A DNA stretch of 64,000 nt from Kitagawia praeruptora (Eukaryota > Streptophyta > Magnoliopsida > Apiales > Apiaceae). The notes below the pieces were generated by a model. It was not told the origin of the DNA. It did no database searches and saw only the letters and a program-made list of their open reading frames with translations. Of the stretch, positions 46,791 through 56,248 are shown piece after piece. The DNA is taken from NCBI GenBank assembly GCA_037693485.1, contig CM075344.1, positions 97,065,001 through 97,129,000 on the forward strand, in the 5' to 3' direction. The translations under genes and the position numbers were made by a program. The first letter of the stretch is position 1, and each line of letters starts with the position of its first letter.

Positions 46791-48287
46791 CCTTTCCAAT
46801 ACCCGTGACTCAAGAAATATTCTTGGAATGTTTATTTAATTCTTCTAACTCGTTTCTAAGATACTTGGTTTCATTCACATAGTATCATCAACCCTCGAAT
46901 ATTATATATAAATTATTTTAGAGTCCTATTATTATTATTATATTATCAAGGAAGGTTCTCAGTAATTCCATTCTTCCTTCGATTCGAATATAAGGGAACC
47001 TGACTTGAAGAATGTTATTTATCTTGTGACTGCCCGGTCATAAATTATTCGTTCACTCGCAACTTGGTTGCTATTATTCATGGTATTACGTGTACCCACT
47101 CATTATTCGAGGGGTAAGAATGTTGGAACAAGTCATTATCCATTAACAAGCAGCAGCTTGGGAAATATTGGTAAATTTTCCTTTCCATTTAGATATGACT
47201 ACCTTGTGGAGTCTTATCAACAAGTATTATACTTGGGGAAAGGGGGACGAACTTTACGTTTCAAAGTTATGGATGTGGAATGAACTAGGAGACGCGTAAG
47301 TGGCCGAGTGGCGCCGGTCCAGCAATAGCCCAACCGTTGGCTTAGGAGTTCCAGAGGGCGGTAGACAAGTAAATCCGTCGGAGCTACCTTCTACATGTAG
47401 AGAACGACTGATGAGATGCATGGCATACGACTGATCCCCGTAAACGTCAGGGCATCTGGCGCGGCAATGCTCCCGTATTAGTTCATCACTCAATGTTGGA
47501 AATTTTCTGCAACACCATCATAGTTGGCAGAGTTGAAAAGTATTTCAAACTGGAATTGCAATATCATTCTGCAAGTTCCTATTTTTATGAAAATGATGCT
47601 ATCTTGCTTATTTTGGCATAGCATATGCTTCCACGAAATATATATCTGTTGAGTTACCTTGTAACTTCATCCTTTATATTAAACTGGCAATATTTTCTCT
47701 AATGCATGGCATATGATTTCAAAACATATCTTTGAACTGTCTTATATATTACTGCACAGTTATATATTGTTGGTGGGCTGTTGCTCACCCTTGCTTATTT
47801 ATTATGTCACAACAACAGCTAGGTCTCATGGCCCGCGTCAGGCGCACTCGGCGCAAGCAGGTTACCCGCCCCACAGGGCTACCCGTTGATATCATCGCTG
47901 CCATTGCTGAGGTAGCATAGCTCAGCAGCCTTTGATTACCAGTTTAATTATATGTATCAATAATGATTAATCAACGGCAAAACTTTTAAACTTATGATGT
48001 TATCCTTTTGGCTTGTAATAACTTTTATTCGTAAACCAGTAATGCAAGAATTATTTCAATTTCATCTCTGGGACTATAACTGTGTGTGTGTGAGTGGTTA
48101 TTATTGTGGGGTCACAGCAGGTGATTTATTTATTATGGACTCAAGTAAAGTATTAATCATGGAAAATAAGACTGTAACGACCCGATCCCGGACCCCGGAT
48201 CTGGGGGTGTTACAAGAACTGACTGCAATGTTAGAGAAATGGGGGAAAGGGGGGAAAGGGGGAAAGTAGTATTTGGGTTAACGGGGG

Positions 48288-48373
48288 AAATGAAATTTTG
48301 GTTAAGGGGGGAGTTTTTGTGTAATAAGGGAAATGAAATTTTGGTTAAGGGGGGAGTTTTTGTGTAATAAGGG
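48288..48373. repeat. 43-bp tandem duplication in CACTA4
   Basis: A unit beginning AAATGAAATTTTGGTTAAGG and ending TAATAAGGG is present twice, at 48288-48330 and 48331-48373, within a very G-rich stretch (runs of five to six G from 48231 onward). It sits between the solo LTR and the right end of CACTA4. Confidence 0.85.
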
Positions 48374-48730
48374 GGGAAGTAATTTGGCACGACTTCTTTT
48401 TTTTTTTTTTGTAAAAATTCAGTTAGACAACGGTTACATGAATAACTGATGTCCAAAAACTAATTTCACATACTTAGACAATGGTTACGTTGATAACTGA
48501 TGTTCAAACACGTCTTTAACATCGCTATATTTTATACTGATGTGAAAAGTTCCTTTTACATCGGTGGTTTCACCAACCGATGTCAAAAGGGTGATGTCTA
48601 TTGCACTGTTTCTAGTATTGAAAATACGTATAGGTGAAGATGATGAAGAAGCCATATTGAATGTTATTCTCACGTACTTGGTGAGTTGTTTTTGTTTATC
48701 TCAAATACTCAATTATTTTGTTGCATACTT

Positions 48731-49668
48731 GAAGATGCCTGGGATTATATGATACTCGATGAGGTATTTATATATTTATAGATCTTTGGTTTATTGTTCT
48801 GTTACCTTATATAGGCTGCTTAAAATAGACATACCATTCCATTTATTACTCTGGATTGTCCTACAAGAACTAAGACCTATACATTGTTGATAGTTTGATG
48901 TAATGTATAGTAAAATAGTTACTTTATAACCTCATCTACTTGTGTTACTGTCCTTGAGGTAGTATTCCTGTTCTATAACTTTCTTTTGATTGCATGCCAC
49001 TGAGATGTCATTATAATGTATAGTTGGTTTGGACTTGGGGATTCTAGTTTCTGACTTACACTCTTATGATTAATGTACATGCTCTCCACATACTAGCTGC
49101 AACAGTCTTTTTTATAGTATGGTTATGTAATTTTATCCCATTCACTTGCCTTTCATATGATTGTTCAATCTATGCATAATTACTATATATTGAATAGTGA
49201 ATAGAGTGTTAATTTGTTGACCTAATTTTTTGTTGGCATAACCAATTTCAGGGTCATCTTATAAAGAATCCTAGTACACAAAGAGCCAAAAGTTTTCTTT
49301 AGATACCAGCTGCTCACCGTATAATTATAAGTGGCACATCTATACAAAACCACCTTAAGGTATTGACTGTATATTGTAGCAATTAATTTATTTTTTGCAG
49401 TGGTTACTCTGCTTCACAGTTAAACTCTCATTCCTAGTCAAATTTTAAGTGGAGTCAACTTTTAAAATATATAATTTAAGTGGAGCTTCTTGGTGACAAG
49501 AAATGGTATTGTTAAATCTCTGGAAAAGAATTATAAAGTTCGTTTATAAAATGAAATGATGGTCGTTTATTCTGTTTTAGGTTTAAGGATAAATATAAAT
49601 ATGCCATTCTTCGTGGAAATGATAAAAATGCTTCTGGTAGGGATAAGCGTATTGGGTCGGCTACTGCA
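48731..49668 (+). pseudogene. Captured CHR24/ERCC6-like SNF2 ATPase exons
   Basis: Three exons on the plus strand of CACTA3. The first ends at 48763 with EDAWDYMILDE, the Walker B (DEAH-type) box, followed by a GT donor. The second (49252-49359) follows TTTCAG and encodes GHLIKNPSTQRAKSFL, a stop, and IPAAHRIIISGTSIQNHLK, which contains helicase motif III; it ends at a GT donor. The third (49581 to about 49668) follows TTTTAG and encodes KYAILRGNDKNASGRDKRIG. Order, intron positions and residues fit plant CHR24-type (ERCC6-like) SWI2/SNF2 remodelling ATPases, which act in nuclear DNA repair and chromatin. The exon between motif III and the third block is missing, and an in-frame TAG interrupts exon two, so it is not functional. 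Confidence 0.82.
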
Positions 49669-49950
49669 AAGTTAATTTAATATGACCAACATTATATGTT
49701 TTTCAAATTCTTATATTTACAATGCATAAATTGTAACTGAAAATATTTCTTCTGTTTTTCTTGGCATGCATGCTTAGTTAATTTTAACATTACCTGACAA
49801 TTCTTTTAGGATGCTACATACGTTATCTAGGGATTTGTTAGTAATAGTTCATTGTTACGCCTATCAGTAGATGTATGTTCTATTTATAATGAAATGAAGA
49901 TTCATCTCAACTGTCTAATAACCATGGATCTTGTCTTGTTAGTTTAACAT

Positions 49951-50148
49951 TTGGTTTACTGCCTTTCAAAGAATCAAAGTTTCTGTTCTTGTCTCTCTGA
50001 AAAGCGGATAGCTCAAATATCATCTCATGGCACGCAGATCAGCGGTCTGTGCAGAAGAAAGAGATATCATAAAGACTTGACCGACAAATATTTGGATAGA
50101 CTGGCTGATTTGGCAAATAACATGGAGGTCGAAGAGTATGAGTATTAG
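49951..50148 (+). pseudogene. Captured exon-like fragment in CACTA3, source unknown
   Basis: An open stretch with RRKRYHKDLTDKYLDRLADL and ANNMEVEEYEY ending at a stop. It is Lys/Arg- then Glu-rich, with the look of a C-terminal exon. I do not recognise it as part of the SNF2 gene upstream and cannot name it. Confidence 0.35.
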
Positions 50149-50957
50149 GAGTTCAGTTTAGAGGAGGTTTGTCACTTGACCTTTAGTTCAGTGTGAACTT
50201 TGTTGTAAATTAGCTTGCATATGTAATAACTCATTATGTTTGAATTCCGTAGTTGTGATCAGATTTAAGTAATTAACAAACTTTACTATTTTTCCCAAAT
50301 AGGTGATAGACCAGGAAGCAGTTTGGCGTCCAACTTATGTTCTATGATTTGGGCACCAACCTATTGTTATTAACAACAAGAAGAAAGAGTTCGGCCAACT
50401 GCACAAAGAAGACCTGATTTGTAACATAAAATTGCACAGTTAGCTAGTACTTTCATTTTGTCCTTTTGGTAATGTAGTAGGGATGAACTTTGATTTGATA
50501 ATGTAGTATTGGTTTTGTCGTTATTGCGTGTACTGAATTGGTTTGGTTGGTAATATATAACTAGATTTTGGTTATTTATATTTGATTGTCTTGGTTTGTT
50601 TGTGGTATTTATGTGTTTAGAACAAGTAATGTTCAAATTGTACTACTTCAATATTATTTCAAAGACATTAGTTTCTTAAAGAAACTGATTTTAAAGGTTG
50701 TGTTAAACATCGTTTTTTTAATGAGCTGATGTCTAAGCTAGTATTAAACATCAGTTCTTCTATAAAAAATCGATGTTAAACAACAGGAAAGACATCAATT
50801 TATTTAAGAGAACCATTGTGTATATTCATCTTTGACATCGGCTAAAAACCGATGTCTAAAGTTTGGACCTTTCTCTACACACGCATAGACATCGCCCAAA
50901 AATTTTTTTTACAACGGCTAAAAACCGATGTCTATTGACATATTTCTAGTAGTGATT

Positions 50958-51294
50958 TCACACCACCTCTGCCCTTAGGAAGCTCCCCAATCAGGTCAAT
51001 TCCCCATATTACAAAGGGCCAGGGGCTTCCAATGGGCCTTAGTTCCACAGCTGGGTTTCTATTGAAATTAGCAAACCTTTGGCATTGATCACAAGCTTTG
51101 GCAAAGTCATAAGCATCAGCTTTCATGGTAGGCCAGTAGTAGCCTTGCCAAAGCACCTTATGGGCAAGGGAGGTACCCCCGGAGTGATTGCCACAGATGC
51201 CTTCATGAATTTCCCTTAGGATATACTCACATTCATTTCCAGATATACTCACATTCATTTCCAGATATGCACTTAAGTAGTAGGATGCCATCAT
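50958..51294 (-). pseudogene. Tat2 integrase, N-terminal part
   Basis: Reading leftward: the integrase zinc finger (HEGICGNHSGGTSLAHKVLW; ACDQCQRF) and the first catalytic Asp (WGIDLIGELPKGRGG), where CACTA3 interrupts at 50954. The remainder of the core continues at 35468. A 22-bp tandem duplication (51221-51242 and 51243-51264) at its start shifts the frame relative to the RNase H upstream. Confidence 0.9.
51221..51264. repeat. 22-bp tandem duplication in Tat2 pol
   Basis: ATATACTCACATTCATTTCCAG is present twice in a row (51221-51242 and 51243-51264). Since 22 is not a multiple of three it breaks the Pol frame. It is a simple slippage or repair duplication, one of two in this element. Confidence 0.9.
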
Positions 51295-51982
51295 AGATCA
51301 TATAACGGACAGCCTTGTATTTCAGCCTCCGGGCTTCATCTTTATCTTCCGGAAGCACTCCCTTGGTGATGTACTCACGTATTGGGGTTGTCCATTGGCT
51401 TTCCACAGAACATTCTATCTCCATAACCTCCTCTCGATGGATACTTGGCTGGAATTGAACTTGAAGGGGGATTACCCCTAGTAAAACAGTTTCTTTTTGG
51501 GATCCCAATTTGGCAAGGGCGTCGGCTTTGGCATTTTCCACCATTGGGATCTGATTCAGATTCAGTAACTTGAACTTACTAATGAGTTCTTGGGCATACC
51601 TCATATAGAGTTCAGTACGGGGACCCCGGCTCTGGAAGCTCCCTTCGATTTGCCACACAATCAACATAGAGTCACTAAACACATTCAAGTATTCTACCTT
51701 CATTTGCAGAGCTAGTTTCAAACCAGCAATCAGGGCCTCATACTCCGCATCATTGTTGGTAGCCTTGAAACCAAAGTGTATGGCACTCTGAATTCGGTGC
51801 CCTTCTGGGGTTACCAACTCTATTCCAGCACCTGCCCCATGGTTGTTCACTGCTCCATCCACGTATAAGTTCCACCATAGGTGAGGGCCTTCCGTCTCCC
51901 CCTCGCTTGCTGGGGGTACCGGTAGGCATTCCTCTCCGGTAACCTCAAAATCTGGATGAAACTCTAATAAGAAATCAGCCAA
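51265..51982 (-). pseudogene. Tat2 second (archaeal-type) RNase H
   Basis: Reading leftward: WNLYVDGAVNNHGAGAGIEL, FKATNNDAEYEALIAGLKLA, LNVFSDSMLIVWQIEGSFQS and ENAKADALAKLGSQ. The Asp-Glu-Asp-Asp pattern of an active RNase H is visible. A second RNase H downstream of the usual one marks the Tat lineage. The domain itself reads open; stops lie just upstream (near 52034 and 52001) and the frame breaks at the 22-bp duplication. Confidence 0.9.
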
Positions 51983-52036
51983 TGCTTGGCCTTTGATAGG
52001 AGTTCAGGGCTTGTAATCTATTTCAAACTGTCCTAG

Positions 52037-53446
52037 CTAGACAGCCCATTTCATCATTCTACCGAAGGCTTTCGGCTTGTGCATCACTTGCCTTAGCGGG
52101 AAGGATGTTCTAACTTTGATTTTATGGGCCTGGAAGTAAGGCCTTAGCTTCCTGGAAGCCAATATTAGAGTATATGCTAGCTTTTCCATGCTGGGATTCC
52201 GGGTTTCCGCATCCAACAGCCTTTTGCTCACATAGTATACCGGGTATTGACCTTGCTCTTCCTCCCAGATCAACACAGCACTTATGGAGTATTCAGAAAC
52301 AGCTAGATATAGAATGAGTACCTCACCTTCCAGGGGTTTGGAGAGCAATGGTAGGCTTCCCAACTGATCTTTTAGCTTTTTGAAGGCTTCCTCACATTCT
52401 GGGGCCCATTCAAAGTTTTTACCCTTCTTGATAGCCTTAAAGAATTCTTTGCATTTGTCGGATGACCGAGACGAAAATCTGTTTAGGGCTGCCACTCTTC
52501 CGGTAAGCCCTTGGACTTCCCTTATATTCCTTGGGGATCTTAGCTCCAATAATGCCTTGATTTTGGCAGGGTTTGCCTTTATCCCTCTATGGTTCACAAT
52601 GAATCCAAGGAACTTTCCAGATTCCACACCAAAAACACATTTTTGGGGGTTTAGTTTCATCCGGTATTTCCTTAGGATATCAAACATCTCAGATAAATGC
52701 AACACATGGTCGGCTGCCACCTTTGATTTAACCAGCATATCATCAACGTAGACTTTTATAGTCTTACCAATCTGTTCCTTAAACATCATGTTTACCAGCC
52801 TTTGATAGGTAGCCCCGACATTCAGTAGTCCAAATGGCATCCCCACGTAGCAATACAACCCTCTATCAGTTATGAAGCTGGTATGCTCCTGGTCTGGCTC
52901 ATACATTGGTATCTGGTTATACCCAGAGTAGGCATCCATAAAGCTCAGCAAAGCATGACCTGCCGTGGAGTCTACTAATTAATCAATTCTGGGTAGCGGG
53001 AAGCTATCATTAGGGCATGCCTTATTCAAATCAGTAAAGTCAACACATGTCCTCCATTTCCCATTGGGCTTTCGGACCAGTACCGGGTTTGCCAGCCATG
53101 TTGGGTAGAAGGATTCTTTGATCAAGCCAGCCTTCAGTAGCCGGTCTACCTCTTCCTGGAGGGCGGTAGCCCTTTCACCACTAACAGGCCTTCTTTTCTG
53201 CCGGATACCCCTTCTTTCAGGGTCAATATTCAGGTGGTGGCACATGAATTTTGGGTCAATCCCCACCATGTCAGAGTGACACCATGCAAACACATCTAGG
53301 TTGCTTTTAAGGAAAGTGGTCAACCGCTCTCTTGTCTTTTCATCCAGCTGTTGTCCAATTTTCAGAACTTTACTAGGATCTTCAGTATCCACCAGTATGG
53401 GGATAGTATTCTCGGCAGCTCCTGCCTTTTCCAGGGTACCGGGCAT
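52037..53446 (-). pseudogene. Tat2 reverse transcriptase and first RNase H
   Basis: The frame begins in the Pol linker (53446) and runs through RT motifs TWLANPVLVRKPNGKWRTCV, DLNKACPNDSFPLPRID, SFMDAYSGYNQI, MPFGLLNVGATYQRL and the catalytic KVYVDDMLVKSK, then the thumb (GKFLGFIVNHRGIKANPAKI) and RNase H (YPVYYVSKRLLDAETRNPSM). One in-frame TAA lies between PLPRID and the SFMDAY block (about 52979), and a TAG follows KWAV (about 52034). Otherwise it is continuous and relatively well preserved compared with Tat1. Confidence 0.92.
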
Positions 53447-54656
53447 CCTAGGGTCAATATTTTGAATACTTCCTGGTTTTCATTCTTCAGCATTGCTTCA
53501 TCTAGATCATCATCTAAGGCATCTTTCACTATGCCTTCCACTGGAATATTTTGAATTTCATCATTTTTCTCGGAAGCTTCAAACAGCAAACTTTGTGGTG
53601 GTACTACCCCCGAAAAATAGGAACCTCTTCAGTAGGTTCCTCTGGTAGCTCCACTATCATGATGGCATTGCATGATGCCTTTTCAAATTTCTGTGGCTCA
53701 AGCCCATGGCTTCTCATTATGGCTTCCCCCTCAGCCTTTTCTTCAGCTAGAGTAGATTTCTCTGCCTTCTCGGCAACCTGCACAGCTTTGTTATAGCATT
53801 CCCTTGATTCATGTTGACATCCTTTCACACACCCAATGCCATTTGGTGTAGGTAACTTCATTGAAAAGTGGTAGATTGAGGTTACCAACCTCATGTCCTT
53901 CAGTACTGGTCTCCCAAGAATTGCATTATGAGAGATGTCTTCATTTACTATCATGAATTCAGCCATTTGAGTGGCCTTGCAGGGATCCACACCCAATGTC
54001 AATGGTAGCTTGATCTTTCCCATGATTTGAACAGGGTTACCGGTAAACCCATATAGCTCATTATTGGTAGGCAGGAACTCTTTATCCAGGAGTCCCAATT
54101 TCTGGAACGTAGTGTATGCCAAGATATTCACTGAGCTTCCATTGTCAACCAGTACTCTATGCACATTCATTCCACCAATACTCACGATTACCACCAAAGC
54201 ATCATTATGAGGGTGGTGAACCCACTTGGCATCCTCCTCGGTAAAGGAAATATCAGCGGTTTCCCATTTAAACAACTTAGGGGTCCTTTCTGCAAGGTGG
54301 AAAACATTTGTTAGGGGTATCCCCCTAGCTTCCCGGGCATACCTATCTATGGCATTCCGACTAGCACCCCCCAAGTAAGGGCCACTGAAGATGGTGTGGA
54401 TGCTAAGAGCTCGGGTAGTCCTGTCCTGATTCCCCAGAGTTTTATCTTTGCTGTCTATCCCTTCCTTATACTTCTTAGCTTCTTGAGCCACAAATTCAGT
54501 CAGGTATCCATTTCTAATCAATTCTTCGATTAGATCTTTCAAGTGCCTGCAATCGGCAGTCTCATGACCATTCACTTCATGGAAAGCACAGTACTTCCCC
54601 TGGTCCTTCATGGAAAGCACAGTACTTCCCCTGGTCCTTCTTTCCACTTTTTTCAT
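53362..54656 (-). pseudogene. Tat2 gag zinc-finger end and aspartic protease
   Basis: Near 54590 the minus strand encodes KYCAFHEVNGHETADCRHLK, the CHHC-like finger of Tat Gags. The protease follows, with MNVHRVLVDNGSSVNILAYT as the active-site region (D-N-G-S-S, as often in Tat elements) and NAILGRPVLKDM as the C-terminal loop. The frame ends at 53604; the linker to RT continues at 53362-53589 in another frame. A 31-bp tandem duplication (54576-54637) repeats the KDQGKYCAFHEV-coding stretch out of frame. Confidence 0.85.
54576..54637. repeat. 31-bp tandem duplication in Tat2 gag
   Basis: A 31-base unit starting TTCATGGAAAGCACAGTACT occurs at 54576-54606 and again, exactly, at 54607-54637. 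It shifts the reading frame. Like the 22-bp duplication at 51221 it has no divergence between copies, suggesting a fairly recent event. Confidence 0.92.
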
Positions 54657-54711
54657 TTACTTCAAGAATATGGCCAATGGGCACAGTCAAATGAGTGTAT
54701 TCTGAATATTT

Positions 54712-56198
54712 CTAAAAATTAGCCCTTGGAGTGAGTCTATCCTTGACAGAAACTCTATCCTTAGTTGCATTAACAGCAATAGGGGTAGTCTTATCATCAT
54801 ACCGGGGGGCTCCCACACCAGCGGTACCACTCCCGGTAGCCCTCTTGTTGGAATCCCTTTTAGGGCTGTAGGAACGATTTCTCTTGTTGATATAATTCTG
54901 CCAGGGTTTCGGGCTCCTCAGTTTGCAACTCTTTCCAAAATTCACTTTTTGGCCTAACCTCGGCTATCAGGAAATTCTTTAGGGTTTCATCAGAAGCCTT
55001 CTTCACCTTAGGCACTTGTTCATTAAATCTTTTGAAATATTGCCTTAGAGTCTCACGTTCCTCTTGCTTGATATTAGCTAGAGTGTTAACCGGTGGGGCA
55101 TAGGCCAGGGTAGCCCTGAATTGAGAGATAAAGTGGTCTCCCATCTTTCTCCAGGATTTAATGGATCCTTCAGCCAGCCTTTTGAACCATTGGTGGGCAT
55201 TCCCACTCAAAGTGGAGGCTAGTAACCTGCACCTAGCCAAATCTTCCACTTGGTACACATCCACCTCTGTATTAAAATGGCTCAAGTGCTCAACAGGATC
55301 CGAGTTACCATTGAACTTCAAATCAGTATTCATCTTAAAAAACTTTGGCAGGGGTGCCTTCTTTACTTTCTCAGAGAATGGGGAGCCGGAAATGACTCCA
55401 GATTTGAACTTTTTCTCCTCCTTGATTTTCTCTAAGGCCTTCTTCCAATCAGACATTTTAAACTGTCCATTCTCATCATATGAGAACATGTCACTTCCAG
55501 AATCATCATCTTCATAAGCCGTCTTACTTCTCCGGGGAACCGAGCTTTGGTGTGAGCTGGAATCCTGACCGGTACCCTCCTCGGTAGGGATCCTGGTAGA
55601 GCGTGATTTCCTGCTCCTATGTCCAGAGGAGTGACCACTTTGTCTGTAACTCCTCCTACCATCAGACCTGGACCTTCTGGAATTGCTCCTTAGGGGTACC
55701 GAGTGGGATCTCTCTCTGTACTCTCGGGAACCCTGAATGTGGGAACCCCCGTTTCCATCCCTTCGGTCTCTACTTCCAGTATTTCCCAATTTATGGCGAA
55801 GGTCTTTGTTAGTCAGTTTTTTGACAACTTTGTTAAAAACACTTAGGCTTCTAGTGGGTGAACCCTCAATACCCTGAGTTTTCATGCCATCAAGCTTGTC
55901 ACCCTCATCTCTTTTAGCCTCTTCTTCATCAGATGGGACATAATCAGTATTGTCCTCAGCATCTTTGTCAGATTCAAAGTCTAGCCTTGTAGGAGTCACA
56001 TTCTTTTTGGCCTTCGACTTTTGCTTTTTACGCCACCTTTTCATTTTCTCGGAATTCTTCTCCAAATGGTCAATTCTTTCAGACATAGCGACCACATGGT
56101 CCAAGATATCTTTGTTGGAAACATCACCATTGTTTCCTTTGTTTCGTCCATTACCATCCTAAGATGGTGTCTTATCACTATCGGAATTGTTACTCGCC
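54712..56198 (-). pseudogene. Tat2 gag
   Basis: The natural start is the ATG at 56198 (MASNNSDSD), but a TAG at about 56158 interrupts it after a dozen codons; the frame then reads open from about 56155 to 54860. A basic, Ser/Arg-rich N-terminal half (SSHQSSVPRRSKTAYEDDDS; RSRKSRSTRIPTEEG) precedes the Retrotrans_gag core: EDLARCRLLASTLSGNAHQW, FISQFRATLAYAPPVNTLAN and LRQYFKRFNEQVPKVKKA. The end continues in another frame at 54712-54945. It would have formed the particle shell. Confidence 0.88.
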
Positions 56199-56228
56199 AT
56201 ATCTCCTCCAAACGATGAATTTTTTAGG

Positions 56229-56246
56229 CCCCTCCTTCGGACGCCA
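56229..56246 (-). other. Tat2 primer-binding site
   Basis: The minus strand reads TGGCGTCCGAAGGAGGGG two bases inside the LTR end (CCTCCCACAACA). The TGGCG start and the 2-base spacing match the arrangement in Tat1 (9039-9056), and gag starts about 30 bases downstream. Confidence 0.75.
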
Positions 56247-56248
56247 AT

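Larger units (their letters stand above)
43610..48214 (+). repeat. 4.6-kb chromovirus-type solo LTR
   Basis: Starts TGTAAGAACCCAGATTTTTG and ends GATCTGGGGGTGTTACA, flanked by a perfect 5-bp duplication AGAAC (43605-43609 and 48215-48219). There is no primer site, internal region or second LTR, so the element collapsed by LTR-LTR recombination. A TATA-like TATATAAAA at 44060-44068 fits an LTR promoter in plus orientation. Several small open frames (for example 46152-46346) are AT-rich noise. Parts of the same family occur at 8469-8795, and relatives at 4072-7774 and 60570-61266. It is the youngest recognisable layer of the nest in Tat2. Confidence 0.93.
36880..48620 (-). mobile_element. CACTA4: CACTA element with transposase genes, inside CACTA3
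   Basis: Starts CACTACTAGAAAAAGTGCAA and ends TTGCACTGTTTCTAGTATTG (one mismatch to a perfect CACTA terminus), flanked by AAA (36877-36879 and 48621-48623). Subterminal repeats of the type AGACATCGGTTTATGACCGA lie at both ends. On the minus strand it encodes first a tnp2-type transposase (41514-42470), then a multi-exon TnpA/Ulp1-type protein (about 37829-41040). A 4.6-kb solo LTR (43610-48214) sits in its 5' region. Its terminal repeats match those of CACTA3, so it belongs to the same or a close family and might once have mobilised it. Confidence 0.92.
35472..50954 (+). mobile_element. CACTA3: gene-carrying CACTA element inside Tat2
   Basis: Starts CACTACTAGAAAATGTGGAT and ends GACATATTTCTAGTAGTG, flanked by ATT (35469-35471 and 50955-50957). 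Subterminal repeats are of the type GACATCGGTTAAAAACCGATG at both ends (35490-35620 and 50650-50935). It is itself split by CACTA4 (36880-48620). Its own remaining sequence (1408 bp left, 2334 bp right) has a CT-rich leader at 36120-36172, a coding first exon at about 36232, and SNF2-ATPase exons at 48731-49668, all on the plus strand. No transposase of its own is visible, so it is a non-autonomous, gene-capturing copy. Confidence 0.93.

Noticed and set aside
46152..46882. Three overlapping open frames in the solo LTR
   Set aside because: They are Ile/Ser/Tyr-rich by-products of an AT-rich repeat field and match no family.
48731..49668. Functional SNF2 remodeller gene
   Set aside because: One exon is missing, a TAG interrupts another, and the helicase C-terminal half is absent. 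The borders coincide with a CACTA element.
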